Shown: positions 36,239 to 47,046 of the stretch, piece by piece
Numbering within the stretch: position 1 is the stretch's first letter
How the letters are laid out: every line of letters begins with the position of its first letter
Origin: Crambe crambe
Lineage: Eukaryota > Porifera > Demospongiae > Poecilosclerida > Crambeidae
Assembly (NCBI GenBank): GCA_963924555.1
Contig: OZ004584.1
Coordinates: 2,107,001-2,171,000, forward strand
DNA length: 64,000 bases
Direction of reading: 5' to 3'
Position numbers and translations under genes: made by a program
The notes under the pieces: generated by a model
What the model was told of the DNA's origin: nothing
What the model saw: only the letters and a program-made list of their open reading frames with translations
Database searches by the model: none

Positions 36239-36800
36239 TTCATTTCCTTCTGCTCCTCCACTCTAATGTTTTCACTACAGATACTCCTCCATGTCAGTCA
36301 TACTCTCCTCCCTCAAGACAACAAAACATTCTTCACTCCTATGCTTGCAAACAATAAACCCTCAGCACACATGCATGAGAGGGTACTCTCAATAAAAAAA
36401 CTGCCCAACCACTCCTTATTGCACATGCCCCCACATATTAATTGAAGAAAAAACAAAACAACACCAATAGCTAATTAGCTAAGTGTCCAGCCATTCATTT
36501 CTTCCAGGTTCTTCTTCACTACTGCACCTTCTCGTTCTGAAACCTCATCAGTCAATCATCCCTGAGGAATATAACATTCAAAATTAATCATTCAGCTTTT
36601 CTTAGCAAGGGAATGCATATAATTAGCTATTTGCAAACCATAGGTGCAGGGTATGAAAGAATAACTACTTCTTATGAATATGAATAATACACAAATATTG
36701 TTAATAATCTTCCATATCCAGTGCTATGTACTTACCAAATTAAGAACATTTCAGAAAATATATTTTTAAATTTTTAAATATTATCAATTTATAATAGCTA
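36239..36800. other. Low-complexity C/A-rich sequence, no further gene
   Basis: Between about 36050 and 36370 blocks such as CAAGACAAC(C/A)AAACCTCAA and CCCTCATACCCT repeat irregularly, partly inside the last exon above. Nothing else is supported up to the foldback at 36801. Confidence 0.4.
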
Positions 36801-37283
36801 ATTACAAAGAAAAAGAATGGAAACAAGTAAGTGCAAAAAATTTCTTCTAAATAAAAAGTGAAGTAGGGATAGCCATAAAATTTAGCTGCATTCCTATCAC
36901 TCCTACCCCTCCTAATTTCAATATCCATGCCCATATATATACCCAACTTACGTAAATCCCTACTCTTCACTCCCCCTTCAGCAATAAGTGAGTCAAGTAA
37001 TCCCTTACCCATACCCATCACCAAACTCAAGAATCACAGCAATCATATTATTACAAAACTACTACTCCTACTTCACTCCTGTAGATGGGTATGGGTAAGG
37101 GATTATTTGACTCACTTATTGCTGAAGGGGGAGTGAAGAGTAGGGATTTACGTAAGTTGGGTATATATATGGGCATGGATATTGAAATTAGGAGGGGTAG
37201 GAGTGATAGGAATGCAGCTAAATTTTATGGCTATCCCTACTTCACTTTTATTTAGAAGAAATTTTTTGCACTTATGTGAAATA
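36801..37283. mobile_element. Foldback MITE, ACAAGT family
   Basis: Arms of about 220 bp: ACAAGTAAGTGCAAAAAATT, GTGAAGTAGGGATAGCC and ACTTACGTAAATCCCTAC, with complements from 37080 on. The inner part matches the foldbacks at 8716 and 57820. Confidence 0.75.
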
Positions 37284-37355
37284 CAGACTCCAGCATTTGT
37301 ATTATTTTCAATAGAGATTGTACAAAGAGTTCCCTCTATGACATCACAAGTAAGC

Positions 37356-37460
37356 CCCGCCCCAAACAGGATGTAAATGAAATGGCCAACTTCTACTGCT
37401 ATTTTCTCAGTGAAATTTCAACCAATGCTTGTCATATTTCTTCCCAGTAATGTAGGCATA
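37356..37460. repeat. Inverted partner of 31030-31148
   Basis: CCGCCCCAAACAGGAT, AATGGCCAACTTCTACTGC and TTCCCAGTAATGTAGGCATA match the complement of the 31 kb copy. Confidence 0.75.
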
Positions 37461-38090
37461 CAAAACAACCCAAAAATGTAATAAACTGAAAAATAATTTT
37501 TTCATGTCAGTTACCCTTTAATATTGATATACAGGCCCGTAGGAAGCAAAATATTAGTGGTCAGGCCAGGATGTGGGTGTGATGGGTGTGGCTACACAAT
37601 GTGTTACTTCACTTATTATGCTCAATGTTCACTTAGCATGAGTGTGCAAGGCTGGATCCAGGATTTTCAGATAAGTAGCTAGGTAAGAGCTTAAACACTC
37701 CATGAGGGAAGGAGTATAGTTATTTGGAGGACCCATGTGGGCCATTCACTGGTACTCAAACTCAAAGTGGCACATGTAAGGTCACACCTCAAATCACAGT
37801 ACTGAGTATGTCACGGATGTTTTTTTATTACAACTTAGTCGTTTAATTTAACATATACGGTAGGGCGTGTCAACCTTAGCAACCACAATGCTTGTACATA
37901 GCAACTCATGCACAACTTCCTGGAGTTATGGAATGGAAACTATCCATGCTGGAGCCTAGAGCTTTGGTTCCAATATAAATCTATTCCAGATAATACCATA
38001 GAGATGCACTGCGCAATATACAATAATATATAATAGAGTACTGAGCATGTATACAAGCGGAAGGTACAGCTGGCTAATTGAAGAAGACGA

Positions 38091-38363
38091 CACAGCGAAA
38101 AATCTACAACTTGTAAGCATTCTGTAACAGGTATGTAACAGAACAAAAATCCATAAACCCTAGGCACTGGAAGTACTAATTATTTTTGATCTGTAGGCAG
38201 TTGGTGGGGCAGCAGGTCCGATACAGTCCAAAAATACTGACCTGTTACAGACTTGTAGATTTTACTGACCCGTTACAGACCTGTGTACAGGTCATAACTG
38301 GTATGTGATAACTGGTATGTGGGGCAGTCCATACCTGTTACAAGTTGTAGATTTTTCACTGTG
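38091..38363. mobile_element. Foldback element with CACAG(C/T)GAAAAATC ends
   Basis: CACAGCGAAAAATCTACAAC at 38091 is the complement of the sequence ending at 38363 (GTTGTAGATTTTTCACTGTG). The interior repeats CTG(A/T)CC(T/C)GTTACAGAC. No coding capacity. Confidence 0.65.
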
Positions 38364-38819
38364 GAGAAAGCGGTTTGAATGAAATTCATATAACCACGAA
38401 CAGGAAGTTTTCACGGTTATCAGATCTAGTCCAGACGGAAGCAGGATCATTCCACTACATAGTTACACAGGAAAGGTACACTGTCTATTTTTTCTCTCTG
38501 AATAAATGAGCATTAAATATAGCATAAATTCTAAAAACAGTTCAACAAAATTTGAATTATAACAATACATGTAGCTAGATAATATAAGTGAATATACAAA
38601 TAAGACCACAGAGTTATCCTGGAGGGTTTGTGGCAAGCTTATAGCCACAAAATCAGGGCATCTTTGCAGCAATCATCTGGATGACCTACTCAACGTCTTT
38701 GGGGTGTCGGCAGAATCTGATAACCCAAACATGCCATGCTTGCAAACTTGTCACAGAGCTACCACTACCTGCCAACATAGAACAGTGATTATTGAGGGGT
38801 GGTGTAGGCATGATGACAG

Positions 38820-39728
38820 TTCTTGTACTGTGAACGAGAACTTAGACTGAAGGGACAGTTGAATCAGGCGAAATTAAAGTTGGAATCACTCATAGAGTCT
38901 GAGAAGTGTGAACACCAAAGGAGGGTTGAACTCCTTCAAGCTGAGATTAGTCGATGTAAAGGAATGGTGAAGGAGTTCAAGTCATTTATCAAGGTGAATA
39001 ATTATTATTCTTATCTCAATAGACTAATATTCATCAAGGTCTAATCAGCTGACCCACCCCTATAGCTATGTGTCTGAAGCATTGATTGAATAGAAAATTG
39101 TAAATTATACCCCAAAAAACCCAAGGTGTACATTATTTAGATCTCTTTAAGAGTATAAATAATAATGAATCCTGATAGTAGGGATAGCCAGAATCCTATT
39201 TGGTCCTTCACCTGCATGCTTTTTGATCCACATGAAGATAGATGATAAGTTACTGAATCATCTGTATTTAGTCGTTACTAATAATCATCTACGTAGCTAA
39301 AGTTTATACACTTATTATACGTACATGCAGAATCTTGCTAATTCTCTTGCAAAAATGCTGAAGGATGAGCAGTTAAAAAATGAAGAATCCCTCTACATTC
39401 ACTCTCCTTAAATGAAATTTCGTGACAACTATTATTATTTTTTAATCACTCTCTTTTTTTTATAGCTCAGTAATGTTATAAAGGAAAGACACGAAGCTTT
39501 CAGAACTTTAATTGAGCTGAGAATGTCATCCAAACTCAAGGTAGCTACAATAATGCAGATCATGGACATGGCCCTGCAGATCTACACTGGCTGGCCATAA
39601 TAGTTTTTATTCTTCTTCATCATCTATTTATCTTTTGTTCTTTATTAAAGGTTCCTTTTGCTGATGACCTTGTGCAAATGTTTAGTGGATACATCATCAC
39701 GAACTTATGTACTCAAGATCAAGAATAA
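38820..39728 (+). CDS. 3' exons of a coiled-coil gene (probably the 19-23 kb gene)
   Basis: Exon 38820-38993 (FLYCERELRLKGQLNQ, QRRVELLQAEISRCKGMVKE) begins and ends in phase 0. Exon 39331-39411 (NLANSLAKMLKDEQLKNEES) runs into a TAA without a donor. Exons 39466-39540 (LSNVIKERHEAFRTLIELRM) and 39651-39728 (VPFADDLVQMFSGYIITNLC, ending in TAA) are again phase 0. The 81-nt exon may be an alternative end, since skipping it keeps the frame. The phase matches the last exon at 23391, so one gene with a 15-kb, repeat-filled intron is plausible; a separate gene is the alternative. Coiled coil, function unknown. Confidence 0.6.
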
Positions 39729-39959
39729 GATAAGTTTAACTAGATTTTGAGATGGTGTACACTATTTAATTAATTTTTTTTTCAATAGAGGGAGCAGCTA
39801 ATGCAAAACTAGTAGCTATGCATCTCATCTCTATGTGCAAGCATAATTACATGTATTAACAATAATTATCATGCCTTTGAAAAGTAGAAATTGCTATTTT
39901 TGATCTGTAGCTAGCTAGCTATATGATGACCAGCTAAAGTTAGCTATCATGAAATAAGC

Positions 39960-40263
39960 AACGAGAGCTCCACACTTCACTACAAATATTTGCTGATATG
40001 TCTTTATACTTTCCGAAATGACCCTCATAATTATATGTAATATGTGGACCACACATATCCATTCAGGTTTAACATTGCTGTGGCTACAATAATAATTATT
40101 TTGGTATGAAAATATTTTCTATTCTCGTGTTCGTTGCTTGTGTGCTCACAGCTCAGAATCAAAACAAACAGGAAGGAAAGGGGGCGTGGCATTGTGATTT
40201 AATTTAAGTACTATTTCTATACGGAATATAGTAAAATAATAAAAAAATGTATGAAGGGTTAGG
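39960..40263. repeat. Duplicated 3' flank shared by family genes
   Basis: TTGCTGATATGTCTTTAT, GTGGACCACACAT(A/G)TCCAT and GGTTTAACATTGCT recur at 46690-46795, and from about 3888 beside the fragment at 4079. The unit of duplication therefore extended beyond the coding sequence. The stretch 39729-39959 has no gene. Confidence 0.8.
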
Positions 40264-43200
40264 TTAATAGGAGTCCAATCTATAACTTGATGACAACTGT
40301 CCATCTTCTTCTTCATTGAATTTTTGTCTATTTGTCATAAGCAGAGAAACATCAAGTTCAGTCTCTTCAGTAGCTACTTGATGACGAACTTTATAGCACT
40401 CCTTCAATCTTGCCACAATGGTTGCAATAATAAGAACAACCATGTACAATAATGGTAGATATGCTATCGTTATCTGAACCTTTTCCACTGTACTACTGTT
40501 TGAACTTTCTGACAAGCTTAACACTTGAATATAGTTATAAAGAGTGAGGCTGTTGATTATTGATAATGTGGCAAAGATGAAAGTGTCTAGGCGATTGTGC
40601 CACTGGTTTCTGTAAGGCTGAAACCAAGCATGTGCAGTTAGCATCAGCAGGAATTGAATCTCTACTAACGTGTAGAAATTAGATAGGCTGTGAAAGAAAG
40701 CAAAAGTCACTAGTGTTGACAGTCTGTACATGAAGTACAGGCCAGAGAAGTAGCGGTATTCGTCTTTGAAGCTGCTCTGGAAGGAATCAAAGAAGGGTTT
40801 GAATTTTTCCAATGGTACGATTTTACAGAGAAATTTGCTAATTGAAGATTCTTGAATACGAAATAGAGAAAATACCCTGTAGCATAGTGGATAGGTCAAA
40901 AACACTATGGGTGGAAGGAGGACAAGTGTTAGTAGAAACACTAGAGCTGGAATCACATAAATGAGGTGACGTCCTGTCAAGAACTCCAATCTACCATCAT
41001 AAAAGACAACAGTTTGATTGAATTTAGGTCCTTTGGAGTATAAGTTCACTGGTGTCAATATCAAAAGTGTTGTTTTCGTACATTGTGAGTAGCATATTAC
41101 TAAGAACCCTGACAGACCATGTATGATGGAGTCACTGATTTTGTATCTGGTCCTGCGCATCTTTCTGAAACATTTCTGAAAAATGTTGGATTTACAGTAA
41201 TGGAGAATAGTAACTGTTAGAAAGACGAGTGTTAGGGAATAAGCTATCGTCACGTACTTGAATGTAAGTATATCCAGTGATGATGCAGTTGACCAAAGGC
41301 AGAAGGATAAACGATGGAGTTTGAAGGAATTCAAATTGAATATGTTGAAAATGAACTTCAAGTAGCGTATTGCATAAAACACTGCATATTCGTGCCATAT
41401 CTGACCATTTGCGCTAATGTGCAGCGTGTCAAAGATTTGTGCATACAGTATGAAGCCTTGGACTGTACCACTTGTGAGCTTTATGTCGAACATTATAATC
41501 AGAACGAAAAGAATAGTGACTGGAAATATCTCAGAGATGATGAAGAACAGCCATCCCAAATTGCAATGCTTGTTCGGGTTACAGTCGAAATTTTCTGAGT
41601 GGAAGAATGCTGAATGGTTTTCCATACACTCTGCACACAAAATTCCAGTCCGTCCTGTTCTACAAACTAAATCATCAATTTCAAGGATCAACGAAGTGTT
41701 AGGAAGATGAAATTCCAGTTGGGTTGACGTATTGCAGTATCTCCTCGGACACAAGGCTGACACTAGATCATTTTCCTTGCCATATTTGACTGATGAGTTC
41801 TCTCTCTTATAACCCATCCAGTAGCCTCTCTTCAGCTTTCCCTGGAGAGTTGTTTGATTGCAATACGATATTCCTTTGTACCTGTTCTCTTCTGTATATC
41901 CAGAACACACACATGTTCCTTTTCTATCCTGTAATGTTTCATCAAAGACATACCCAGGAGGACACTCCTGCATTATGAATGGTATTAATGTTTCATTACT
42001 TCCTACACTGGATAAGGACAGGCTTAAATTTCCTTCATCTCCAGGCCTTCCATACAGCTGGATCTTGTTATTATAATTGTTCACATATGCAGGATCTATG
42101 GCCACATTGGAATGCTTTGTGGTGAGTCTAACTCGATACACTCTCACAACTTCATCATCGTAGTAGTTCACAACTGCAATGGGAAGTTCAGTTATATTTC
42201 CTGGAGTGATAGCCATGGGTTCGATCAGATCCTTTTTGACTTTAAAGTCTAAGTCCTCTGCTCCAACTTTTTCACTCGCATTGTCCTTGAAAATGAAAGA
42301 AATGGGTTTTTGTCTTGAACTTTCTTTTGTTCGATTCCCATTCCCAAAGTTTATGATGTGTTCACATGATTTGATCGAGTATATAAACAATGAGTCCACA
42401 TGTGGGTCGGGCTCATTCTCATGTGTGTTAGGGTCATTCCCATGTGTGTTTGACTTATTCCCATCGGGTTCACATTCAGAGTCAACACAAATTTTTTTTC
42501 CAAATGTAAAAGTGATATTTGCATCTCCTTGATGAGGATTCGGATAATAAATGAAGCAGTTTTGCAGATATATATTCTTCAAGCCTTCAACCTGTTGTTG
42601 GTATAATGCACCACCTTCAACAGTTGCTGTATTCCCCTCAAAAGAGAGATCGACATTCTCCTCAAGTTGGAATTTTGAAGATCCAAAGAGACCTATTGCT
42701 CCACCATAATATCCAGTATTGCTATTGAATATCATTTTGGTTCCAGTTCTCATTGTGGCGATACTGGATACCAGATACAGAGCAGTCCCCGAGTTTGCCA
42801 TGAAACTCATATTTGATTTGAAAGTGATTTCGAATCCAACAGAGAAAAGTGACCCCTTTCCTCGTCTATATTTCCTATACTTGGGTTGATTTTTGAAAAT
42901 TTTGGTGAAACTAACAATTTCATTCTTTTCAAAGGTGCAATTGTCCAGTGTTATTCTGGGTAGTTTCCCTTTGCTGTTAAACGTCGAGAAGATGTGAGGC
43001 AATAGATACAATGCTGAGCCATATCTTCCTCTATTATTTTTCCAACTGCAATCTGTAAACTCAACTTCATTGCTGTCAATCAATTTTGAAGCTTCTGCTT
43101 GACTGGAATAAATTAGCATTCCTCCACCGAATGAGGCACTGTTGCCATTGAAGGAACAATTCATAAATTTTATCTTGTTGAATCTTGGCAAAATTTCATT

Positions 43201-44154
43201 AGAATGAAGCAAGTATCCGATATCAGCGCCCCCACCACCTTTCCACCTGCAAGAATTGTACTCAAAGGTGCAATGTTTGACTGAAATTGTGTTACTTTGA
43301 GATGAGTTACTGATTGCAATGTTCAATCCACCACCCCAGTATCCTGCATTGTTATGTTCAAAGACACAATTCTCTATTATTAAGGAAATATTACTTGTGT
43401 TGCCTTTCATATGTATATTTAATCCACCCCCATTCCCTAAGCTTATAAAAGTATCATTTTCAGCATAAGCAGAATTATTCCTGAACGTGCCATGTTTGAT
43501 AGTTATTGATGAATTCGCACATGATTCTCTCTCTGAATCGCAATTCAACTCGATATATACACCGCCTCCACCATTTTGTTCATGTGATTCATTAATGTGA
43601 CCATATTCAAATGTGCAATCGATGATGTCCGTTGAAGCAGAAGATTCGAGAATAGCCAGTCCCAAACCTTTACTATTGATCACTGAAGTATTGTATATTG
43701 AAATAACAATACTGTTCTTGATAACTATTCCACTGCTAAATTCGATCAACTGATTCTTTTGATCAGAGAAGTAGTGGATACAGGTACCTCCACATCCATA
43801 AGCTTTTATGTTGAGGATAGAAACAGAGCTCACGTTCTCAAATTCAAGCCCAGCAGGTTCATTGCCACATTCAATGATGCTGTTGTCTTCTCCAATGATG
43901 AAAACAGCTTGCTTATCGGAAAATTTCAACTGGTATTCCAGTTTATGATTTCTTGATAGAAGATGAAGCGTTAGCCTTTGAATGCTTGTATCATTTGCTA
44001 GTATGGACAAGTTCTTTGATGACTTTCCTAATGAGAGATCAGTTGACAACGTATAAAATTCTGTGGAATTTATTTCCACATCTTCTAATAAAGCAGGAGA
44101 AACTGCAATGCATAGAATGAAGGTAGTGTACAGACACAAGTTTGAGTTGCACAT
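40264..44154 (-). CDS. Beta-helix ectodomain, multi-TM membrane protein
   Basis: Complete, 1296 residues, no intron. Signal peptide about 1-21 (LCLYTTFILCIAVSPALL). Residues about 60-640 form repeated strand-turn units with GGG/GGA turns (GNGGGLNIHM, YWGGGLNIAI, FGGGMLIYSS, YGGAIGLFGSS, EGGALYQQ), typical of a right-handed parallel beta-helix, rich in N-X-S/T. CPPGY is at about 729, followed by a Cys-rich module (CVCSGYTEENRYKG, GYWMGYKREN, CPRRYC, CAECMENH). From about 865 there are some nine hydrophobic segments (LGWLFFIISEIFPVTILFVL onward), with PLEKFKPFFDSFQSSFKDEY between the fifth and sixth. The cytoplasmic tail is short and acidic. Predicted plasma-membrane receptor- or channel-like protein; ligand and output are unknown. 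Nearest relative is the gene at 47047. Confidence 0.9.
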   Translation of the reverse strand: MCNSNLCLYTTFILCIAVSPALLEDVEINSTEFYTLSTDLSLGKSSKNLSILANDTSIQRLTLHLLSRNHKLEYQLKFSDKQAVFIIGEDNSIIECGNEPAGLEFENVSSVSILNIKAYGCGGTCIHYFSDQKNQLIEFSSGIVIKNSIVISIYNTSVINSKGLGLAILESSASTDIIDCTFEYGHINESHEQNGGGGVYIELNCDSERESCANSSITIKHGTFRNNSAYAENDTFISLGNGGGLNIHMKGNTSNISLIIENCVFEHNNAGYWGGGLNIAISNSSQSNTISVKHCTFEYNSCRWKGGGGADIGYLLHSNEILPRFNKIKFMNCSFNGNSASFGGGMLIYSSQAEASKLIDSNEVEFTDCSWKNNRGRYGSALYLLPHIFSTFNSKGKLPRITLDNCTFEKNEIVSFTKIFKNQPKYRKYRRGKGSLFSVGFEITFKSNMSFMANSGTALYLVSSIATMRTGTKMIFNSNTGYYGGAIGLFGSSKFQLEENVDLSFEGNTATVEGGALYQQQVEGLKNIYLQNCFIYYPNPHQGDANITFTFGKKICVDSECEPDGNKSNTHGNDPNTHENEPDPHVDSLFIYSIKSCEHIINFGNGNRTKESSRQKPISFIFKDNASEKVGAEDLDFKVKKDLIEPMAITPGNITELPIAVVNYYDDEVVRVYRVRLTTKHSNVAIDPAYVNNYNNKIQLYGRPGDEGNLSLSLSSVGSNETLIPFIMQECPPGYVFDETLQDRKGTCVCSGYTEENRYKGISYCNQTTLQGKLKRGYWMGYKRENSSVKYGKENDLVSALCPRRYCNTSTQLEFHLPNTSLILEIDDLVCRTGRTGILCAECMENHSAFFHSENFDCNPNKHCNLGWLFFIISEIFPVTILFVLIIMFDIKLTSGTVQGFILYAQIFDTLHISANGQIWHEYAVFYAIRYLKFIFNIFNLNSFKLHRLSFCLWSTASSLDILTFKYVTIAYSLTLVFLTVTILHYCKSNIFQKCFRKMRRTRYKISDSIIHGLSGFLVICYSQCTKTTLLILTPVNLYSKGPKFNQTVVFYDGRLEFLTGRHLIYVIPALVFLLTLVLLPPIVFLTYPLCYRVFSLFRIQESSISKFLCKIVPLEKFKPFFDSFQSSFKDEYRYFSGLYFMYRLSTLVTFAFFHSLSNFYTLVEIQFLLMLTAHAWFQPYRNQWHNRLDTFIFATLSIINSLTLYNYIQVLSLSESSNSSTVEKVQITIAYLPLLYMVVLIIATIVARLKECYKVRHQVATEETELDVSLLMTNRQKFNEEEDGQLSSSYRLDSY

Positions 44155-44237
44155 TTTCCCTCTCCTATGACTGTCTTGTTACATACGTAGCAGTTAAGAT
44201 GAGCATTAGCTGTGGCTGTAATTAAGCTCTGTGTTTC

Positions 44238-44247
44238 ACTTTTATAG
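44238..44247 (-). promoter_or_regulatory. TATA-like box of the 44154 gene
   Basis: CACTATAAAAG on the coding strand about 85-90 bases before the ATG. The stretch GACAGTCATAGGAGAGG just before the ATG is shared with the 50946 gene, so the 5' leader was duplicated as well. Confidence 0.5.
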
Positions 44248-44249
44248 TG

Positions 44250-45333
44250 AATTGCAAATATGGGGGGAATGCTAACAGTAATTCCCTATGTTTTTGGAAA
44301 GTGCTATATTTACACAACAATGTGAATTGTGGACCTCAGAAATCCGTCTTTAGCTATCCCAAAGTGAACAGTTTGTTATAGCATTTTTAAATGATCCATA
44401 CATGTAAAGTCTTAACCTTTATACCCAAAAAGCAATTAATTGATAACAAGCAATTTTTGAAAATCAGTGCATGTCCCAAATTGATTGAGTATCTTTGAAG
44501 TGAAACTGTATCCGTGCATGTAGCTTATTCCGAAAAATGATTGATAGATGAATTTTTTTTATATTCAAAAAGTCTATCCATTCATGCAGTGTGTGTGATT
44601 TTGAACATGCTGTGATTAGCTAATTGCACAGTGTCTATTCATCCATGTTGTGTATGCTATGTGACTGTTTTGCATTGCATAGTGTCTTATAAGTTTTGAA
44701 CATTTGAACCTTTTAGTTTATCCCATCATACTGTGTATACATAATTATAGCATGTGATGTTTAGGGGTATGCATAGTACTGCTATTGGCGATGCTGTACA
44801 CCATCTTACAACTTGTACACTATAATAGCAAGCTAAATTTCTCTTATGTGCATTAATTGTTTATGGAATACAAAGTACAGTTCAATATTTGTGATTGTTA
44901 TAGCCATCTACTGTAGTTGGTTAAAAATGTCAGTTTATGGCACGCTTCCTGGCTTTTTAGCTACTCAACCTCTAACTACTTCGAATGAGGGAGACCACCC
45001 ATGCAGTCTACAATATTATTATTATATCAGTCAATAATGAAATAGCTAGCTACTTAAATAAGATCATCAAACATCTACTATAAACAAGCTCATTCGATTC
45101 TCTAGTTTGGGACTTGCCCCAATTACCATGTCCAAAATCATTATGTATGATTAGTTATGATGTCCATATTTGGTAATGATAATGAAAATAACCATAATGA
45201 TGTTACGTACTAGTTCACCTTGTAGTTATTATGATATAACCAGTCCTTCATTAGTGGGACCAAGTGTGGATATTCAGACTTGTGCGGATATTGGCCAAGT
45301 TCCTACTCCATTAATTACAGTCTTCTTCCTCCT
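44250..45333. other. Intergenic, no gene seen
   Basis: AT-rich 5' flank of the 44154 gene. Reading frames near 44846-45037 and 45170-45355 have no support. Confidence 0.5.
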
Positions 45334-45435
45334 TCTCCTTCATCTTTTTATCTGATACTAGTCACCAAGCACGAGCTAATAGCAACGATGTCACAGGACT
45401 GACCGTGGTTGGGTACCATAGAAGAATCGAGGATC

Positions 45436-45636
45436 CCACTTGAATGAGAAGTGATTGATGTCACTACAAATAATGTTGCAAGAGTGATGACATTAGTGAA
45501 CTATAGTCAGCTGCTTACACTCCCTGGTGTGGGTCACTTGAATGAGAAGTGATTGATATCACTACAAATAATGTTGCAAGAGTGATGACATTAGTGAACT
45601 ATAGTCAGCTGCTTACACTCCCTAGTGTGGGTCAAA
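45436..45636. repeat. Tandem duplication, two units of about 100 bp
   Basis: CACTTGAATGAGAAGTGATT through CTGCTTACACTCCCT(G/A)GTGT occurs twice in a row with only a few differences. The sequence to its left (CTTCATCTTTTTATCTGAT, GGTTGGGTACCAT) has a counterpart near 52905-52970, part of the intergenic segmental duplication. Confidence 0.8.
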
Positions 45637-46149
45637 CGATTCTAATGTCAATCACATGACTGCATGCACCTGCGAAATATCAGTGTACATAAATTAGCAG
45701 TAGCTGTACGTATTACAATTAAACATCAATAAATTCATAACTCATAAAACCAGGTCTATACTAGTGTCTATTATACGTAAGGGTCTCACCATAATTATGG
45801 CAACCTGTTGTATTGAGTTCAATTTTGGAAATGCATGCCTGTAGATCAAGCATTATTTGGGTTGTGATATCTACAAGTGCTTAGTCTGGAAATGACCTCA
45901 AAGTGAGAAAAAAAGTTCAAAAGGATAACGTATAAAGGCGTAGTGTAGGAGAATCCCTTTGCTAATCATATCTCTAATAGTACTGATACGTAGAATATGA
46001 CATGTGACTTGTAGTTACTGAAGCTAAATAGCTACAAGTCAGCAAAATAGAACTGATGAGTGAGGGAACCACAAAAAAAATACTATGCCTACCCCCTGTG
46101 CTGCCTCAGCACAGGCAAAAATGAACACACACTACTTTTCTGTCACTAG

Positions 46150-46353
46150 CTACAACCCTTTTGCTTGTGCCAGCTGGAGTGGAGCATACTTCTGATGTTT
46201 GGGGAGCAATTGAGATGTTCGATGAAATATCTTATAGTCGCGAGTTGCTGCCATGTGGAGTTGAGTGTCGTAAAATTTGTATTGTAACATAGCATTGCAT
46301 CCTCTGACTTCAGTTAGATATTGGATAGTGGATAAGCATAGAAAATTCCACAC
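46150..46353 (-). pseudogene. Ankyrin-repeat-like remnant (copy A)
   Basis: The minus strand reads AMLQYKFYDTQLHMAATRDY, a weak ankyrin helix-turn-helix echo (D-T-x-L-H-x-A-A). It matches the remnant at 53488-53748 at nucleotide level (GGGGAGCAATTGAGATGTTC, GTGTCGTAAAA). No full repeat or gene context, so a dead fragment carried along in the duplication. Confidence 0.45.
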
Positions 46354-46792
46354 TATACACTACAAGCAGGGTTTAATTCAGAATTTAGCTCGAGGAGGGG
46401 AGGGCAACTACAAACCAGTACATGCATGTGGAATTCTATGATAATCTCATTACAAAAGCTAGCTCTAATTCCCCCTTGCCCCTTGAAATAAACCCTTGAC
46501 AAAGTCACCTTGAAACCCAAAACTTGTCTCTAGCCCTGCATGAATAGTCTAAAGTACATAAAATTTAATTTACATCATAGGTGCCAACTTTGGACAACCA
46601 ATAACCACACCCTAAATGATGCCATTATTTTTGGCTTGTAGCTAGCAAAATTACAACTGTTGTGTGGATGTTCAATAATGGTTAGTTATAGTTGCTGATA
46701 TGTCTTTATTTTCCTGAAATGACCTTCATAATTATAATTATGTAAAATTATGTGGACCACACATGTCCATTCAGGTTTAACATTGCTATAAA

Positions 46793-46927
46793 CTTCTCTA
46801 GATACTAGCTTAATAATTCTTTTCACATCCAACATTTTGGTTTGGTGCTAAGGCCTTCCTCAGGAGATGCATGGGTCGGATGTGAAAAGAATTTTTAAGC
46901 TAGTAGCCATCTAGAGAAGTTTTACAT
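46793..46927. mobile_element. Small foldback MITE inserted in a duplicated 3' flank
   Basis: AAACTTCTCTAGATACTAGC and its near complement CTAGTAGCCATCTAGAGAAG enclose TTCACATCC/GGATGTGAA arms. It interrupts the 3' flank of the 47047 gene directly after AACATTGCT, where the other two copies of this flank continue without a break. Confidence 0.8.
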
Positions 46928-47046
46928 AGCATATGAAGCTAGCTGAGAGTAGTAAAAACATATTTTGGTATGAAAATAATTTTTCTATTCTCTGTCTACA
47001 TATAATACTGTAGCTGTAATTAAGTACTAAAAATGTAAATGTAAGT

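Noticed and set aside
41192-42532. Plus- and alternate-frame open segments inside the 40264-44154 gene (likewise 47924-50257 and 14579-15052)
   Set aside because: Antisense or out-of-frame shadows of well-supported large genes.
45170-45355. Short frame with signal-like C-terminus
   Set aside because: Within a duplicated non-coding spacer; its counterpart near 52900 is not open.
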